Positions 34,172 to 42,918 of a DNA stretch of 64,000 bases are shown here, piece by piece. Below the pieces are notes generated by a model. That model did no database searches. It was not told the DNA's origin and was given only the letters and a program-made list of their open reading frames with translations. This DNA is from Arthrobacter sp. U41 (GTDB lineage: Bacteria; Actinomycetota; Actinomycetes; Actinomycetales; Micrococcaceae). The translations under genes were made by a program, and so were the position numbers. How positions within the stretch are numbered: position 1 is the first letter of the stretch; each line of letters opens with the position of its first letter. The stretch lies in contig NZ_CP015732.1 of assembly GCF_001750145.1 (NCBI RefSeq), positions 2,976,001 to 3,040,000 on the forward strand, given 5' to 3'.

Positions 34172-34441
34172 TCAGAGGCCTGGCTGGCGGGGTTCCCCGG
34201 CTACGGGGGGCTCACCGGCGACGGGAGGCTGGTCGGTGACCGGGGCCGTGTTCGGCCGGTCGTTCGCCTTGTCCACGAAGTCGGAAGCGCCCCGCTGCGC
34301 GGCATCAATCTTGTCGGCGTGCTTTCCGCCGGTCTTGGAGTCGACGAAATCGCCGGCCTTCTTGATGCCGTCCTTGATGGCTTTTTCGTTGCCACCAATA
34401 ATGTGCTGAGCCTTGCCCTTTAGATCGTCAAGTAAACCCAC
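34172..34441 (-). CDS. MT0933-like antitoxin family protein
   Basis: The 89-residue protein starts MGLLDDLKGKAQHIIGG, with amphipathic Lys-rich helices (KAIKDGIKKAGDFVDSKTGGKHADKI) and a Pro/Ala-rich tail, as in the MT0933-like (Rv0909-type) family. The start is the GTG at 34441, 5 nt after GGGAGG; a GTG two codons upstream is less well placed. In M. tuberculosis the antitoxin gene is followed by a toxin gene. Here the next gene is convergent and is not a toxin, so this copy is solitary and its toxin-antitoxin role is doubtful. Confidence 0.8.
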   Translation of the reverse strand: MGLLDDLKGKAQHIIGGNEKAIKDGIKKAGDFVDSKTGGKHADKIDAAQRGASDFVDKANDRPNTAPVTDQPPVAGEPPVAGEPRQPGL

Positions 34442-34582
34442 GGGCACCTCCCTTCAGTCGCGGAGCCAGATCGCTCCTTGCGTTTTCTACCCTAGCCGGA
34501 GGTGATGGAGGTGCCAAGGGTGTCCGCCCACAGGGTAAAAGGCGCCGGGTCAGGTGCACAGGGCAGAAGGACCTGTAGGGCA

Positions 34583-34610
34583 CAAAAAAAGCAGCTCCGG
34601 GGAGCTGCTC
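34583..34610 (-). terminator. Terminator of the tRNA operon
   Basis: A GCAGCTCC/GGAGCTGC stem with a tight loop is followed on the minus strand by seven T (complement of 34584-34590), 4 nt after the encoded CCA of the last tRNA. It is a classical intrinsic terminator. Confidence 0.92.
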
Positions 34611-34613
34611 GTG

Positions 34614-34688
34614 TGGTGGGCGATACTGGGATCGAACCAGTGACCTCTTCCGTGTCAGGGAAGCGCGCTACCGCTGCGCCAATCGCCC
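34614..34688 (-). tRNA. tRNA-Val (GAC), copy 1
   Basis: The cloverleaf has a GGGCGAT acceptor stem, anticodon loop CTGACAC (GAC, reads GUC/GUU) and GGTTCGATCCC T arm. The 3' CCA is encoded. It is the last gene of a five-tRNA leftward cluster and is identical to copy 2. Confidence 0.95.
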
Positions 34689-34726
34689 GCAACCGGAAGG
34701 ATCCGGAGTGGAGTTGTAATGAAGAG

Positions 34727-34799
<73 letters not shown>

Positions 34800-34855
34800 A
34801 TTTTAGTCCATGCCGGCGGGGCCGGTGGTACTGCATCAAGCAAGTCGCCTTGCTT

Positions 34856-34930
34856 TGGTGGGCGATACTGGGATCGAACCAGTGACCTCTTCCGTGTCAG
34901 GGAAGCGCGCTACCGCTGCGCCAATCGCCC
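34856..34930 (-). tRNA. tRNA-Val (GAC), copy 2
   Basis: It has the same mature sequence as copy 1, with anticodon GAC and encoded CCA. It lies between tRNA-Cys and tRNA-Gly copy 1. Confidence 0.95.
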
Positions 34931-34969
34931 CTTGCATCCGACCTAAACCGGAAACCAGGGTTTTCACCG

Positions 34970-35040
34970 AGGTGGGTACGGGATTCGAACCCGTGTATAC
35001 GGCTTTGCAGGCCGCTGCCTCGCCTCTCGGCCAACCCACC
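34970..35040 (-). tRNA. tRNA-Cys (GCA)
   Basis: The acceptor stem is GGTGGGT, the anticodon loop CTGCAAA (GCA) and the T arm GGGTTCGAATCCC. CCA is not encoded. It reads both Cys codons. Confidence 0.95.
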
Positions 35041-35085
35041 GTGTAAGTACGGTTCCGAAGAACCCTACCGTGACAGTGTCCTGCG

Positions 35086-35158
<73 letters not shown>

Positions 35159-35216
35159 AATATTGTCTGCAATTCCCCGCCGCAATCGGCATTTCCTCGC
35201 GTTCCAACGAGTAAGA

Positions 35217-35245
35217 ACTCTATAGGAGGTTCAGGGAACTTACAA
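35217..35245 (-). promoter_or_regulatory. Predicted promoter of the five-gene tRNA cluster
   Basis: On the minus strand TTGTAA (complement of 35240-35245) and TAGAGT (complement of 35217-35222) are spaced by 17 nt. This leaves a leader of about 50 nt before tRNA-Gly copy 2. Confidence 0.6.
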
Positions 35246-35304
35246 ATCGAGATGGCGGGGCCGGACGCCAAGGCCGCTACATCCTTGATATCTAGACATT
35301 CTTG

Positions 35305-35326
35305 CTAATTACAGCGCTGTAATTAG
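35305..35326. promoter_or_regulatory. 22-bp perfect palindrome without an obvious target gene
   Basis: The half-site CTAATTACAGC is followed directly by its exact complement. Size and AT-rich flanks fit a TetR- or MarR-type operator. It lies about 150 nt from either tRNA transcription unit and no regulator gene is close. Confidence 0.6.
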
Positions 35327-35456
35327 GCGCGGTTTCCAGGCGGCATCCAGATGCTCCCCGTGGCCCACCCGGGTTGATCGGTGCCTCCGCCGACGACGCA
35401 TTCGAGGACAAAGTGGGAGGGTGACGCTCCGATTTCTAAATTCCGCCGGGGTGGGC

Positions 35457-35462
35457 TAGCAT
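35457..35462 (+). promoter_or_regulatory. Possible -10 box of tRNA-Val (CAC)
   Basis: TAGCAT ends 12 nt before the mature 5' end. A poor -35 candidate (TTCTAA) lies 17 nt further upstream. Confidence 0.35.
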
Positions 35463-35474
35463 TCAATGGCATTG

Positions 35475-35546
35475 GGGCGATTGGCGCAGTGGTAGCGCGC
35501 TTCGTTCACACCGAAGAGGTCACTGGTTCGAACCCAGTATCGCCCA
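35475..35546 (+). tRNA. tRNA-Val (CAC)
   Basis: The acceptor stem is GGGCGAT and the anticodon loop TTCACAC (CAC, reads GUG). The body is nearly the same as the two GAC valine tRNAs apart from the anticodon arm and one D-loop base. CCA is not encoded. Confidence 0.95.
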
Positions 35547-35553
35547 CCCAAGA

Positions 35554-35595
35554 AATGGTCCGTTCCGCTCACCGAGCGGGGCGGACCATTGTTGT
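35554..35595 (+). terminator. Terminator after tRNA-Val (CAC)
   Basis: A 9-bp stem AATGGTCCG (35554-35562) with its complement (35582-35590), plus an inner GCTC/GAGC stem, is followed by GTTGTT. Confidence 0.75.
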
Positions 35596-35652
35596 TAGTG
35601 CAGTGGGGCCGCTGTTTGCCCCACTGTCAGAGCCCCGTGAAAGAGTCTTGCC

Positions 35653-36501
35653 ATGACCGCCCCACTTCTTGCCCACGCCACGGACTATGGCCGGATGTAT
35701 GCCCGCTCCACCTCGGAGCAGTTCTCCGTGCCGTCCATCACCACGGTGATCGGCCAGCAGCCGCACGGCCTGGACGGCTGGTTTGGGTACATGGGCGCCA
35801 ATAGCCTTGCCCAGGATCCGACCCTGCCCGGCATTCTCGGCAGCCCGGCCAAAGTGCGCCAGGCAGTGAGCCGCGCGGCGAAGGCGGCGGAGACTTACCG
35901 GGACGACGCAGCCAAGCGCGGGGACCGGGTACACAACTACTGCGAGCAGGTTGCCTTGCGTGCCCTGGGCCGCCCGCACCAGATGAAGGAAACGCGCGAA
36001 GCCCTCGCCGCCAACGGCGAGGAAGGGTTTGCGGCCCGCTTCGACGAGTGGTGGGAACTCTTTCAGGTGGAGCCGATCGCCCCGGAAATTACCGTCTGGA
36101 ACAAGACCGTCGGCTACGCCGGCACGCTGGACCTTGTGGCCAAGATCAATGGCCGGACCTGCCTCATCGACTACAAGACCAAGGGCACCAGCCGCGACGG
36201 CACCGTCAAACCGCTGGACGACAAAGTGGTCATGCAGCTCGTGGCCGGCATGAAGGCCGAGGAAAGCCTCGTGGACCCGGTTGCAGGGGAGTGGGAAGCC
36301 TGGCAGCACGGCGAATCCCCGATCCTGCTGGCGGTGGCGATCGGCGAGACCGAAGTCCGTCCGCTGCGCGCCAACCCGGACGTCCTGAAGCACCACTGGT
36401 GGAAGTTCTGCGCCCTGCGGCGCGTCTGGGAGATGTCCGCCGACACTACAGCTGCCGGAACGGCGCTGCTCCCGCTGGCACCGCCGCCTACTACCCGGTA
36501 G
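35653..36501 (+). CDS. RecB/Cas4-like PD-(D/E)XK nuclease family protein
   Basis: The 282-residue protein carries a full RecB-family nuclease motif set: RGDRVHNYCE with His94, Glu145, GTLDLVA with Asp160, LIDYKT with Asp173 and Lys175, and a downstream Gln195. These residues bind Mg and cut DNA in Cas4 and AddB-type exonucleases. The N-terminal SVPSITTVIGQQPHGLDGWFG stretch resembles stand-alone exonucleases of actinobacteriophages. It stands alone next to a tRNA gene with no cas, helicase or phage genes, so it may be a domesticated phage gene. The ATG at 35653 follows GAAAGAG. Confidence 0.78.
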   Translation: MTAPLLAHATDYGRMYARSTSEQFSVPSITTVIGQQPHGLDGWFGYMGANSLAQDPTLPGILGSPAKVRQAVSRAAKAAETYRDDAAKRGDRVHNYCEQVALRALGRPHQMKETREALAANGEEGFAARFDEWWELFQVEPIAPEITVWNKTVGYAGTLDLVAKINGRTCLIDYKTKGTSRDGTVKPLDDKVVMQLVAGMKAEESLVDPVAGEWEAWQHGESPILLAVAIGETEVRPLRANPDVLKHHWWKFCALRRVWEMSADTTAAGTALLPLAPPPTTR

Positions 36502-36510
36502 TTCCAACTC

Positions 36511-36555
36511 GGCCGACGCCAACGCCGCGCACTCCGGCTGGTGGCGGCGTCGGCC
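36511..36555 (+). terminator. Hairpin after the nuclease gene
   Basis: 10-bp arms GGCCGACGCC (36511-36520) and complement (36546-36555) begin 9 nt after the stop. No clear U-run follows; the palindromic arms could serve either direction. Confidence 0.45.
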
Positions 36556-36659
36556 AATATTCGTGCCGGTGACGGCATCGGCCAATAGCTGCGCTGTCCT
36601 GCAGGGTCCCCGATTGCGGCGTCACTGACCACCGCAGTCCTGCCGCCGAGCTGGACCCG

Positions 36660-38360
36660 TCAGGCTGCGGGGCCGAGGGCTGAGGGGCGGAAATAGGAGT
36701 TGCGCCTGGGTTTTTGGCGTGGGTCCAGGTGGGGTGGCGGGATGAACCACGGAACGCCGTTTTGCAGCTGGATGGTCCAGTGTTCTTTGTGGATCACGTG
36801 GTGGTGGTGGGAGCAGAGAAGAACGCCTTTCTCGGTGCCGGTCGTGCCGCCGCGGGACCAGTAGTCGATATGGTGCGCTTCGCACCAGGGCGCCGGGATG
36901 GTGCAGCCGGGGAACGCGCAGCCCAGGTCACGGGCGGTGAGCGCTTTGCGGATGTGCGGCGGGAAGACCCGTGAGGCGCGGCCGATGTCCAGGATCCGCC
37001 CTTCGCTGCCGAGGAGGATGGGGATGATGTCCGCGTCGCAGGCGATCTTCCGGACCGTGGAGGCGGTGACGGGTCCGGTGAAGAGCAAGTTTCCGGTGTG
37101 CTCCATCGGGTCACCGGGGGCGGCGGCGCCGTCGACGGTGGCGAGGCGGGCGAGCAGGTCGCGGTAGTCGATGGTGACCATGACCTGCGGGCGCAGTCCT
37201 CCGGCGGCGGGCAGGGTTCCGGCGGCGAGGGCGACCTTGGCGGCGCTGACGAGGCCGTCGAGGTGTTTCTGCGGGCGTGAGCGGAGATCGAGCGGGATGT
37301 CGGCGCTGTCCTGGCCGCCCTCGGCCCAGGGGACCCGGCCTGCGGTGGAGGAGGTGGCGGTTCCGGCGGCCGTGAACCCGGCGGCGGCGCGGGGGTTGGT
37401 GGCGGTGTTCATGACGGTCATGAGGTGTTCGAACTGTTCGGCGGTCGCGAAGATTTCGAGGTGCTGGAGTCCGTGGCGGGGTTTGCGGATGAAGGCGCCC
37501 TGGAGCTGGCGCAGGAGTTCTTCGGAGGGCTCGGCGCCGTCCTGGTCCAGCGCGTCGGTCCAGCTCCGGGCGACGCGGGTCAGGAAGTCCGGGTCGTTCT
37601 CGGCGGCGGTGCGGGTCAGGGCGTGCTCCATCCGGTCGGCGGCCTCGGCGTCGCAGACGTGCCGGACCCGGTCCAGCGCGAGGGTGATGATCGTCGCGGA
37701 GCGGGACGGGACCTCCCCGGTGGCGACGGCGGCACTGAGTTCCCCGTGCACCGGCGGCAGGCGTTCGCCGGTGAATCCTTGGCGCGGCAACAGACTCCCG
37801 GCGAGTGCGAGCCGGCGGCGGGCTTCGGCGGCGCTGATCCGCAACCGCGCCCGGAGGAATTCCGTGGTGTTCCGGTACCCGTCATCCACGGCTTCAGCAA
37901 CAGCAACAGCAACCGTCGGGCCGTCAGCGGCGGCCGGGGCGTCCACAGCTCCCGCCGCGGCCTCGGCCACGCTGTCCAATCCGGCAGTCCCAGCCCCGGC
38001 CTCCGTGAACGTGCCGGGGCCGGTGTTTTCCCGCCAGCCGGTGGTCCATGAGGTGCCCGCCCTCGTGGCGGAAGCCGCGGCCCGCTGCCGGGTCCGGTCC
38101 ACGGCCCCGGCCGCCACGAGCTGCAGATATTCCATGACCCGAGAGAGCTCCTCCACCGTGCCGGCGAAATCCGAGGCGGCCTGGAACCCAAGCAGCGCCG
38201 CGTCCCCGACCGCCGTCAACCCCACTTCCCGGAGGATGGCGAGGGCCTCGTTCACACCGTCCATACCGGGCTGTCCGGCCCGGGGGGTACCGCGGTCGGT
38301 GCTGTGTTCAGCGTCCCGGTCCGTGTCCTCGGAAGCAATGAAATCCCTGACGGTTTCCAT
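36660..38360 (-). CDS. DUF222 and HNH endonuclease domain-containing protein
   Basis: The 566-residue protein has an N-terminal DUF222 region (about 40-400) and a C-terminal HNH nuclease domain. The latter shows CAFPGC...PWCEAHHIDYW, then GGTTGTEKGVLLCSHHHHVIH, with the two CxxC-like zinc ligands and the catalytic His. The family corresponds to the 13E12-repeat proteins of mycobacteria, is multi-copy in actinobacteria and is thought to be mobile-associated, but its target is unknown. A TAAATT box ends 7 nt before the ATG. Confidence 0.9.
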   Translation of the reverse strand: METVRDFIASEDTDRDAEHSTDRGTPRAGQPGMDGVNEALAILREVGLTAVGDAALLGFQAASDFAGTVEELSRVMEYLQLVAAGAVDRTRQRAAASATRAGTSWTTGWRENTGPGTFTEAGAGTAGLDSVAEAAAGAVDAPAAADGPTVAVAVAEAVDDGYRNTTEFLRARLRISAAEARRRLALAGSLLPRQGFTGERLPPVHGELSAAVATGEVPSRSATIITLALDRVRHVCDAEAADRMEHALTRTAAENDPDFLTRVARSWTDALDQDGAEPSEELLRQLQGAFIRKPRHGLQHLEIFATAEQFEHLMTVMNTATNPRAAAGFTAAGTATSSTAGRVPWAEGGQDSADIPLDLRSRPQKHLDGLVSAAKVALAAGTLPAAGGLRPQVMVTIDYRDLLARLATVDGAAAPGDPMEHTGNLLFTGPVTASTVRKIACDADIIPILLGSEGRILDIGRASRVFPPHIRKALTARDLGCAFPGCTIPAPWCEAHHIDYWSRGGTTGTEKGVLLCSHHHHVIHKEHWTIQLQNGVPWFIPPPHLDPRQKPRRNSYFRPSALGPAA

Positions 38361-38367
38361 GAAACAA

Positions 38368-38373
38368 AATTTA
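38368..38373 (-). promoter_or_regulatory. Predicted -10 box of the HNH gene (leaderless)
   Basis: TAAATT (reverse strand) ends 7 nt before the ATG at 38360, in an AT-rich patch without a ribosome site. Confidence 0.45.
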
Positions 38374-38690
38374 CCGCGGAGCTATGACATTCTTGGGAAG
38401 ACCGGAAAGGGGCAGCAGTTCTGTGGGCGACCTCTTCCTGGCACCCTGCTGTGTCAAGCCCACAGCGTCCACCCACGCCCACCCGCCCCAGCCGTGGCAT
38501 CCAGCCCAGCCCTCCGCAGTCTTCCCGCAATCCCATGCGCGCCCGGCCCCTGCCGGGACGCCGCTCCGGTCTGCCGGGGGCGACGCTCCGCTCCGCCAAG
38601 CCGATTCCTCGAACCCGTCCGGGCCGAGTCCCAGTGTGCAACTAAACTGGACAGGATCCCGTCGTCGCCCACTGTAAGGACAGATTGCAC

Positions 38691-39287
38691 ATGGCCATTT
38701 TGAATATCCGCATCATCGGGGATCCTGTGCTGCGCACAGTTGCCGATCCCGTGACGGAATTCGGGCCGGAGCTGGCGAAGCTTGTTGCCGACATGACCGA
38801 AACCATGGAGGACGTGGACGGGGCAGGCCTGGCCGCACCCCAGGTCGGCGTCAGCCAACGGGTATTCACCTACCGCATCCGCGGCGTCGAGGGACACATC
38901 ATCAACCCTGTGCTGGAGAACAGCGAGGACTTCCAGCCCGACGAAGTGGAGGGGTGCCTCTCCATCCCCGGTCTGGTCTTCCCGGTCCGCCGGCACCGGC
39001 TCACCCGCGTCACCGGCGTGGACCTGCACGGCAACCCCGTCGCGGTGGAGGGCGAAGGCATGCTGGCGCGGGCCTTCCAGCACGAGACCGACCACCTCGA
39101 CGGCATTCTCTTTACCGACCGGCTGGAGGGCGAGGACCGGAAGGCCGCGCTGCGCGCCATCCGCAACGCCAACTACGACTCCATTACCGAGCAGACGACG
39201 GCGAAGCGCGCCAAAACGGTCGGCACCAGCTTCGGATCCGGCAACGCAGGTACCGGAAGCTTCGGCGCCTTCGGTAACTCCCAGTGA
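38691..39287 (+). CDS. def: Peptide deformylase
   Basis: The 198-residue metalloenzyme removes the N-formyl group from nascent proteins. All three motifs are present: GAGLAAPQVG, EGCLSIPG with the metal Cys, and QHETDHLDG with the two metal His and catalytic Glu. The C-terminal ~25 residues form a Gly/Ser-rich tail. I choose ATG 38691 (MAILNIRIIG); a TTG two codons upstream is closer to the AAGGA site and cannot be excluded. Its stop overlaps the fmt start, which couples deformylase to the formyltransferase. Confidence 0.96.
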   Translation: MAILNIRIIGDPVLRTVADPVTEFGPELAKLVADMTETMEDVDGAGLAAPQVGVSQRVFTYRIRGVEGHIINPVLENSEDFQPDEVEGCLSIPGLVFPVRRHRLTRVTGVDLHGNPVAVEGEGMLARAFQHETDHLDGILFTDRLEGEDRKAALRAIRNANYDSITEQTTAKRAKTVGTSFGSGNAGTGSFGAFGNSQ

Positions 39288-40204
39288 GGGTTCTCTTCGC
39301 CGGGACCCCGGCCGTGGCAGTGCCGTCCCTGGACGCGCTCGTTGAGGCAGGATTCGACGTCGTTGCCGTCCTGACCCGCCCGGACGCCCCGCTCGGACGC
39401 AAACGCGTGCTGACGCCGTCGCCCGTTGCCGCCCGCGCCGCGGAACTTGGCATCCCGATCATCCACGCCTCAAAGGTGGACGCCGCGGTGACCGGGCAGA
39501 TCGCGGCGGCTGCCCCTGACGTAGCCGCCATCGTCGCCTATGGGGGCCTCATTCCGAGGGCCGCCCTGGACATACCCCGGCATAGCTGGATCAACCTGCA
39601 CTTCTCCCTGCTGCCGGCCTGGCGCGGCGCGGCCCCGGTCCAGCGGTCCCTGATCGCCGGCGACGACGTCACCGGCGCTGTCACTTTCCTGCTGGAGGAA
39701 GGGCTGGACACCGGCCCCGTGTTCGGCACCCTGACCGAAGCCGTCCGCCCCGACGACACCGCCGGCGCGCTGCTCGAGCGGCTGTCCCACAGCGGCGCGG
39801 TGCTGCTGACCCAGACGCTGTCCGCGGTCGACGCCGGCCGGGCCGCCGCGGTACCGCAACAGGGCGAAGTCAGCCTGGCCCCCAAACTCACCCTCGAGGA
39901 CGGCCGGCTCGACTGGCAGCAGCCGGCCCTGGCGATCGGCCGGCGGGCCCGCGGGGTCACCCCGGAACCCGGCGCGTGGACCACCCTGGATGGCCAGCGG
40001 GTCAAGCTGGAACCGGTAATCATGCGGTCGGGTGACCCGGCCCTGAAACCGGGACAGCTGGCCCTGGAGGGCAAGAGTGTGCTGGTGGGAACCGGCTCAC
40101 ATCCGGTGGAACTGACCCGGATCCAGCCGTCGGGCAAGAAAATGATGACCGCCGCTGATTGGGCGCGCGGACAGGCAACACTTGAAAGCGTGGTATTCGA
40201 ATGA
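39284..40204 (+). CDS. fmt: Methionyl-tRNA formyltransferase
   Basis: The 306-residue enzyme formylates initiator Met-tRNA using 10-formyl-tetrahydrofolate. The N-terminal catalytic domain shows FAGTPAVAVPSL, the folate and catalytic motif NLHFSLLPAWRGAAPVQ, and the strictly placed Asp in DTGPVFG. The C-terminal tRNA-binding domain begins near residue 205. The GTG start overlaps def by 4 nt, and the stop overlaps rsmB (ATGA). Confidence 0.97.
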   Translation: MRVLFAGTPAVAVPSLDALVEAGFDVVAVLTRPDAPLGRKRVLTPSPVAARAAELGIPIIHASKVDAAVTGQIAAAAPDVAAIVAYGGLIPRAALDIPRHSWINLHFSLLPAWRGAAPVQRSLIAGDDVTGAVTFLLEEGLDTGPVFGTLTEAVRPDDTAGALLERLSHSGAVLLTQTLSAVDAGRAAAVPQQGEVSLAPKLTLEDGRLDWQQPALAIGRRARGVTPEPGAWTTLDGQRVKLEPVIMRSGDPALKPGQLALEGKSVLVGTGSHPVELTRIQPSGKKMMTAADWARGQATLESVVFE

Positions 40205-41820
40205 GCGAGTCCGGGACGAGCGGCAGCGGCCGCGGCAGCGGCCCCCAGCGCGGGGGATCAGGCGGCCAGACCGGCGGCCAAAACGCAGGCCAGGGTGGCG
40301 GCCAGGGCGGCCGCGGCCGGGACGGCAGCCAGCGGAACGCGCAGGGCCGGGAACGCAACCGCGGTCCGCAGCGCGGCTTCACCGAGAACGCGCCTTCCCA
40401 GCGCACGCGCCGGGCGGATCCTGCCCGGCTCGTGGCCTTCGAAGTGCTGCGCGCCGTCGCCGCTGAGGACGCCTACGCCAACCTCGTCCTGCCCGCCCGG
40501 ATCCGGCACCACGGCCTGGACAAGCGGGACGCCGGCTTCGCCACCGAACTGAGCTACGGGGCGCTGCGCGGCCAAGGCACGTACGACGCGATCCTGGCAC
40601 GCTGCGTGGACCGGCCGCTGGACCAGCTGGACCCGGCCATCCTTGATGCCCTCCGGATCGGCGCCCACCAGCTGCTGGCCATGCGCGTCCCCGCCCACGC
40701 AGCCCTGGACCAGACCGTGGGACTGGCCCGCGCCGTCATCGGCGCCGGGCCGTCGGCGCTCATCAACGCCGTGCTGCGCAAGGTTTCCGCGCACACCCTC
40801 GAGGAGTGGCTGGACCTCCTGCTCAGCGATGAGACGGACGAAACCAAAAAGGCTGCCATCCGCTACGCCCACCCGGAGTGGATTGTCCGGGCTCTCCGGC
40901 AGTCCCTGGTCGCCCACGGGCGCCCGGTCAGCGAAATCAGCGACCTCCTCGAGGCGGACAACGCCGCGCCGGTGGTCAACCTCGTGGCGCTGCCCGGGCT
41001 CGGCAGCCTCGACGAGGCCCTCGAAGGCGGTGCCACACCCGGTGAACTCGTCGAAGGATCGGCCCTCTCCAGCGGCGGAGACCTCGGCCGGCTCGCTTCC
41101 GTCCGTGAAGGCACCACCCGTGTCCAGGACGTCGGATCGCAGCTGGTGGCCCGCGCCATGGCCGCGGTCGACCTTGGCACCGGCACGGAGGGCACCGGCA
41201 GCCCCGGCGAGGAAAAGGCAGCCGAACGCTGGCTGGACATGTGCGCCGGACCCGGCGGCAAGGCGGCCCTGCTCGGCGCCCTCGCCCGGGAACGCGGCGC
41301 CACCCTGCTGGCCAACGAACCCGCACCGCACCGCGCCAAACTGGTCCGGCAGGCCCTCGCCGCCGTTCCGCACGAGGTCTGGCATGTGAGGACCGGCGAC
41401 GGCCGCGAGGTCGGCACCGAAATGCCGGAAAGCTTCGACCGCGTGCTCGTCGATGCGCCCTGCACCGGACTCGGTGCCCTGCGCCGCCGCCCGGAGTCCC
41501 GCTGGCGCCGGACCCCCAAGGACCTGACGGACCTCGGCCCGCTGCAGCGCGAACTGCTGAAGTCCGCACTGGACGCCGTCAAGCCCGGCGGTGTCGTGGC
41601 CTACGTGACCTGCTCGCCGCACCCGGCGGAGACGACCGCCGTCGTCAGTGATGTGCTGCGCAAGCGCGACGATCTTGAACTGCTCGACGCCGGTGCGGCG
41701 CTGGACAGCGTCAGCCTCACCGGCCACCTCGACGCCGGACACGAGCTCACCGCGCAGCTCTGGCCGCACGTGCACCGGACCGACGCCATGTTCCTGGCGC
41801 TCATCCACAAAAAGGCCTGA
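40201..41820 (+). CDS. rsmB: 16S rRNA (cytosine-C5) methyltransferase RsmB
   Basis: The 539-residue methyltransferase modifies C967-equivalent of 16S rRNA. Residues 1-65 are a Gly/Arg/Gln-rich, disordered extension. An NusB-like RNA-binding domain follows (about 75-215), then the SAM domain with [16 protein letters not shown]. The two catalytic cysteines are in [16 protein letters not shown] and [10 protein letters not shown]. The order def-fmt-rsmB-rpe is conserved in actinobacteria. Its start overlaps the fmt stop. Confidence 0.94.
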   Translation: MSESGTSGSGRGSGPQRGGSGGQTGGQNAGQGGGQGGRGRDGSQRNAQGRERNRGPQRGFTENAPSQRTRRADPARLVAFEVLRAVAAEDAYANLVLPARIRHHGLDKRDAGFATELSYGALRGQGTYDAILARCVDRPLDQLDPAILDALRIGAHQLLAMRVPAHAALDQTVGLARAVIGAGPSALINAVLRKVSAHTLEEWLDLLLSDETDETKKAAIRYAHPEWIVRALRQSLVAHGRPVSEISDLLEADNAAPVVNLVALPGLGSLDEALEGGATPGELVEGSALSSGGDLGRLASVREGTTRVQDVGSQLVARAMAAVDLGTGTEGTGSPGEEKAAERWLDMCAGPGGKAALLGALARERGATLLANEPAPHRAKLVRQALAAVPHEVWHVRTGDGREVGTEMPESFDRVLVDAPCTGLGALRRRPESRWRRTPKDLTDLGPLQRELLKSALDAVKPGGVVAYVTCSPHPAETTAVVSDVLRKRDDLELLDAGAALDSVSLTGHLDAGHELTAQLWPHVHRTDAMFLALIHKKA

Positions 41821-41894
41821 TCAACAGGGAATACTGGGTCACTGGACGCCCCGCCTTCAACAGGACATCTCAGCAGAACGACAAGGAATTCCAC

Positions 41895-42551
41895 ATGGCC
41901 AAGTGCTGTATCAACCCGAGCATTCTCTCCGCCGACTTCGCCAACCTCGAAGCGGAACTGCGCAGGATCAGCAACGCCGATGCGGTGCACGTGGATGTCA
42001 TGGACAACCACTTCGTCCCCAACCTCTCGTTGGGGTTGCCGGTCGTCGCGCGCCTGCAGGAGATCAGCCCGGTGCCGTTGGATGCCCACCTGATGATCGA
42101 GCACGCGGACCGATGGGCTCCGGCCTACGCCGACGCGGGCGTCGCCTCCGTCACGTTCCATGCCGAAGCGTCGATCGCGCCGATCAAACTCGCCCGCGAG
42201 CTGCGGGCCCGCGGGGCCAAGGCGGGCCTGGCGCTCCGGCCCGGCAGCGGCGTGGAACCCTTCCTGGACATGCTGGGTGAACTGGATGTGCTGCTGATCA
42301 TGACGGTCGAGCCGGGCTTTGGCGGCCAGGAATTCCTCGACCTCACGCTTCCCAAGATCCGCCGGGCCCGCGCGGCGATCGACGCCTCCGGGCTGGACGT
42401 GGCACTGCAGGTCGACGGCGGCATCACCGAGGACACCATCTGGCGGGCCGCCGACGCCGGTGCCAATGTCTTCGTGGCCGGCTCCGCTGTCTACGGCGCC
42501 GACGATCCCGCCGAAGCGATCGAACGGCTCCGCGCCGCCGGACGCCGCTAA
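41895..42551 (+). CDS. rpe: Ribulose-phosphate 3-epimerase
   Basis: The 218-residue TIM-barrel enzyme interconverts ribulose 5-phosphate and xylulose 5-phosphate in the pentose phosphate pathway. Metal and substrate motifs are intact: [43 protein letters not shown] and LQVDGGI. The last codons (Arg-Ala-Ala-Gly-Arg-Arg-stop) are the first unit of a 27-nt tandem repeat that continues past the stop. The placement upstream of the riboflavin genes is sensible because ribulose 5-phosphate is the RibB substrate. Confidence 0.96.
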   Translation: MAKCCINPSILSADFANLEAELRRISNADAVHVDVMDNHFVPNLSLGLPVVARLQEISPVPLDAHLMIEHADRWAPAYADAGVASVTFHAEASIAPIKLARELRARGAKAGLALRPGSGVEPFLDMLGELDVLLIMTVEPGFGGQEFLDLTLPKIRRARAAIDASGLDVALQVDGGITEDTIWRAADAGANVFVAGSAVYGADDPAEAIERLRAAGRR

Positions 42552-42611
42552 TCGCTCCGCGCCGCCGGACGCCGCTAATCGCCCCGCGCCGCCGGACGCC
42601 GCTAATCGCCC
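42531..42611. repeat. Three 27-nt tandem repeats containing the rpe stop codon
   Basis: Three copies of a 27-nt unit (42531-42557, 42558-42584, 42585-42611) differ at one base. Each contains the last six codons and stop of rpe and is in frame (9 codons), so each copy supplies a stop. Confidence 0.9.
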
Positions 42612-42758
42612 CGCGCGCGAGGGCCGGCCGCCTCGCGCGGCGGGCCGGCCGCCTGCCAGCCGCCGGCGCAATGCGGCGAAAAATGACGCACTCCGTAACA
42701 TCCTGCCGCCGGGAATAGCCAAAGCTACCCGGCGGTTGTGCCAGAATAGCAAGACACA

Positions 42759-42907
42759 TACGTGCTCCGGGGTCGGTGTAAGTCCGAACCGGCGGTTATA
42801 GTCCGCGACCCGCGAGCCGGCGCTTCCCTTGGGAAGCTTGCCGGCAGACGGTTGAACCGGTGGAACTCCGGTACCGACAGTTAAAGTCTGGATGAGAGAA
42901 GCACGTA
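42759..42907 (+). ncRNA. FMN riboswitch (RFN element)
   Basis: The conserved RFN parts are all present. Closing stem P1 pairs TACGTGCT (42759-42766) with AGCACGTA (42900-42907), followed by the CTCCGGGGTCGGTGTAAGTC core, the CCGGCGGTTATAGTCCGCGA segment, the GGTTGAACCGGTGGAACTCC arm and the ACAGTTAAAGTCTGGATGAG 3' part. A GCGGCGCC/GGCGCCGC hairpin (42919-42939) just downstream may form the expression platform. FMN binding should reduce expression of the downstream rib genes. Confidence 0.97.
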
Positions 42908-42918
42908 CAGCTGTTACT

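Larger units (their letters stand above)
35159..35474. other. 316-nt intergenic region between divergent tRNA genes
   Basis: I see no convincing protein gene here. It holds the predicted promoter of the leftward tRNA cluster (35217-35245), a 22-bp perfect palindrome (35305-35326) and a weak promoter for tRNA-Val(CAC) near its right end. The middle is noticeably more AT-rich than the surroundings. Confidence 0.7.

Noticed and set aside
35252..35308. An 18-codon ORF in the tRNA intergenic region
   Set aside because: The AGGAGG upstream is more than 20 nt from the ATG, and the peptide has no recognisable features.
35159..36660. A genomic island or prophage integrated at the tRNA genes
   Set aside because: No integrase, no duplicated tRNA 3' end further along and no phage structural genes are visible; only one phage-like nuclease is present.
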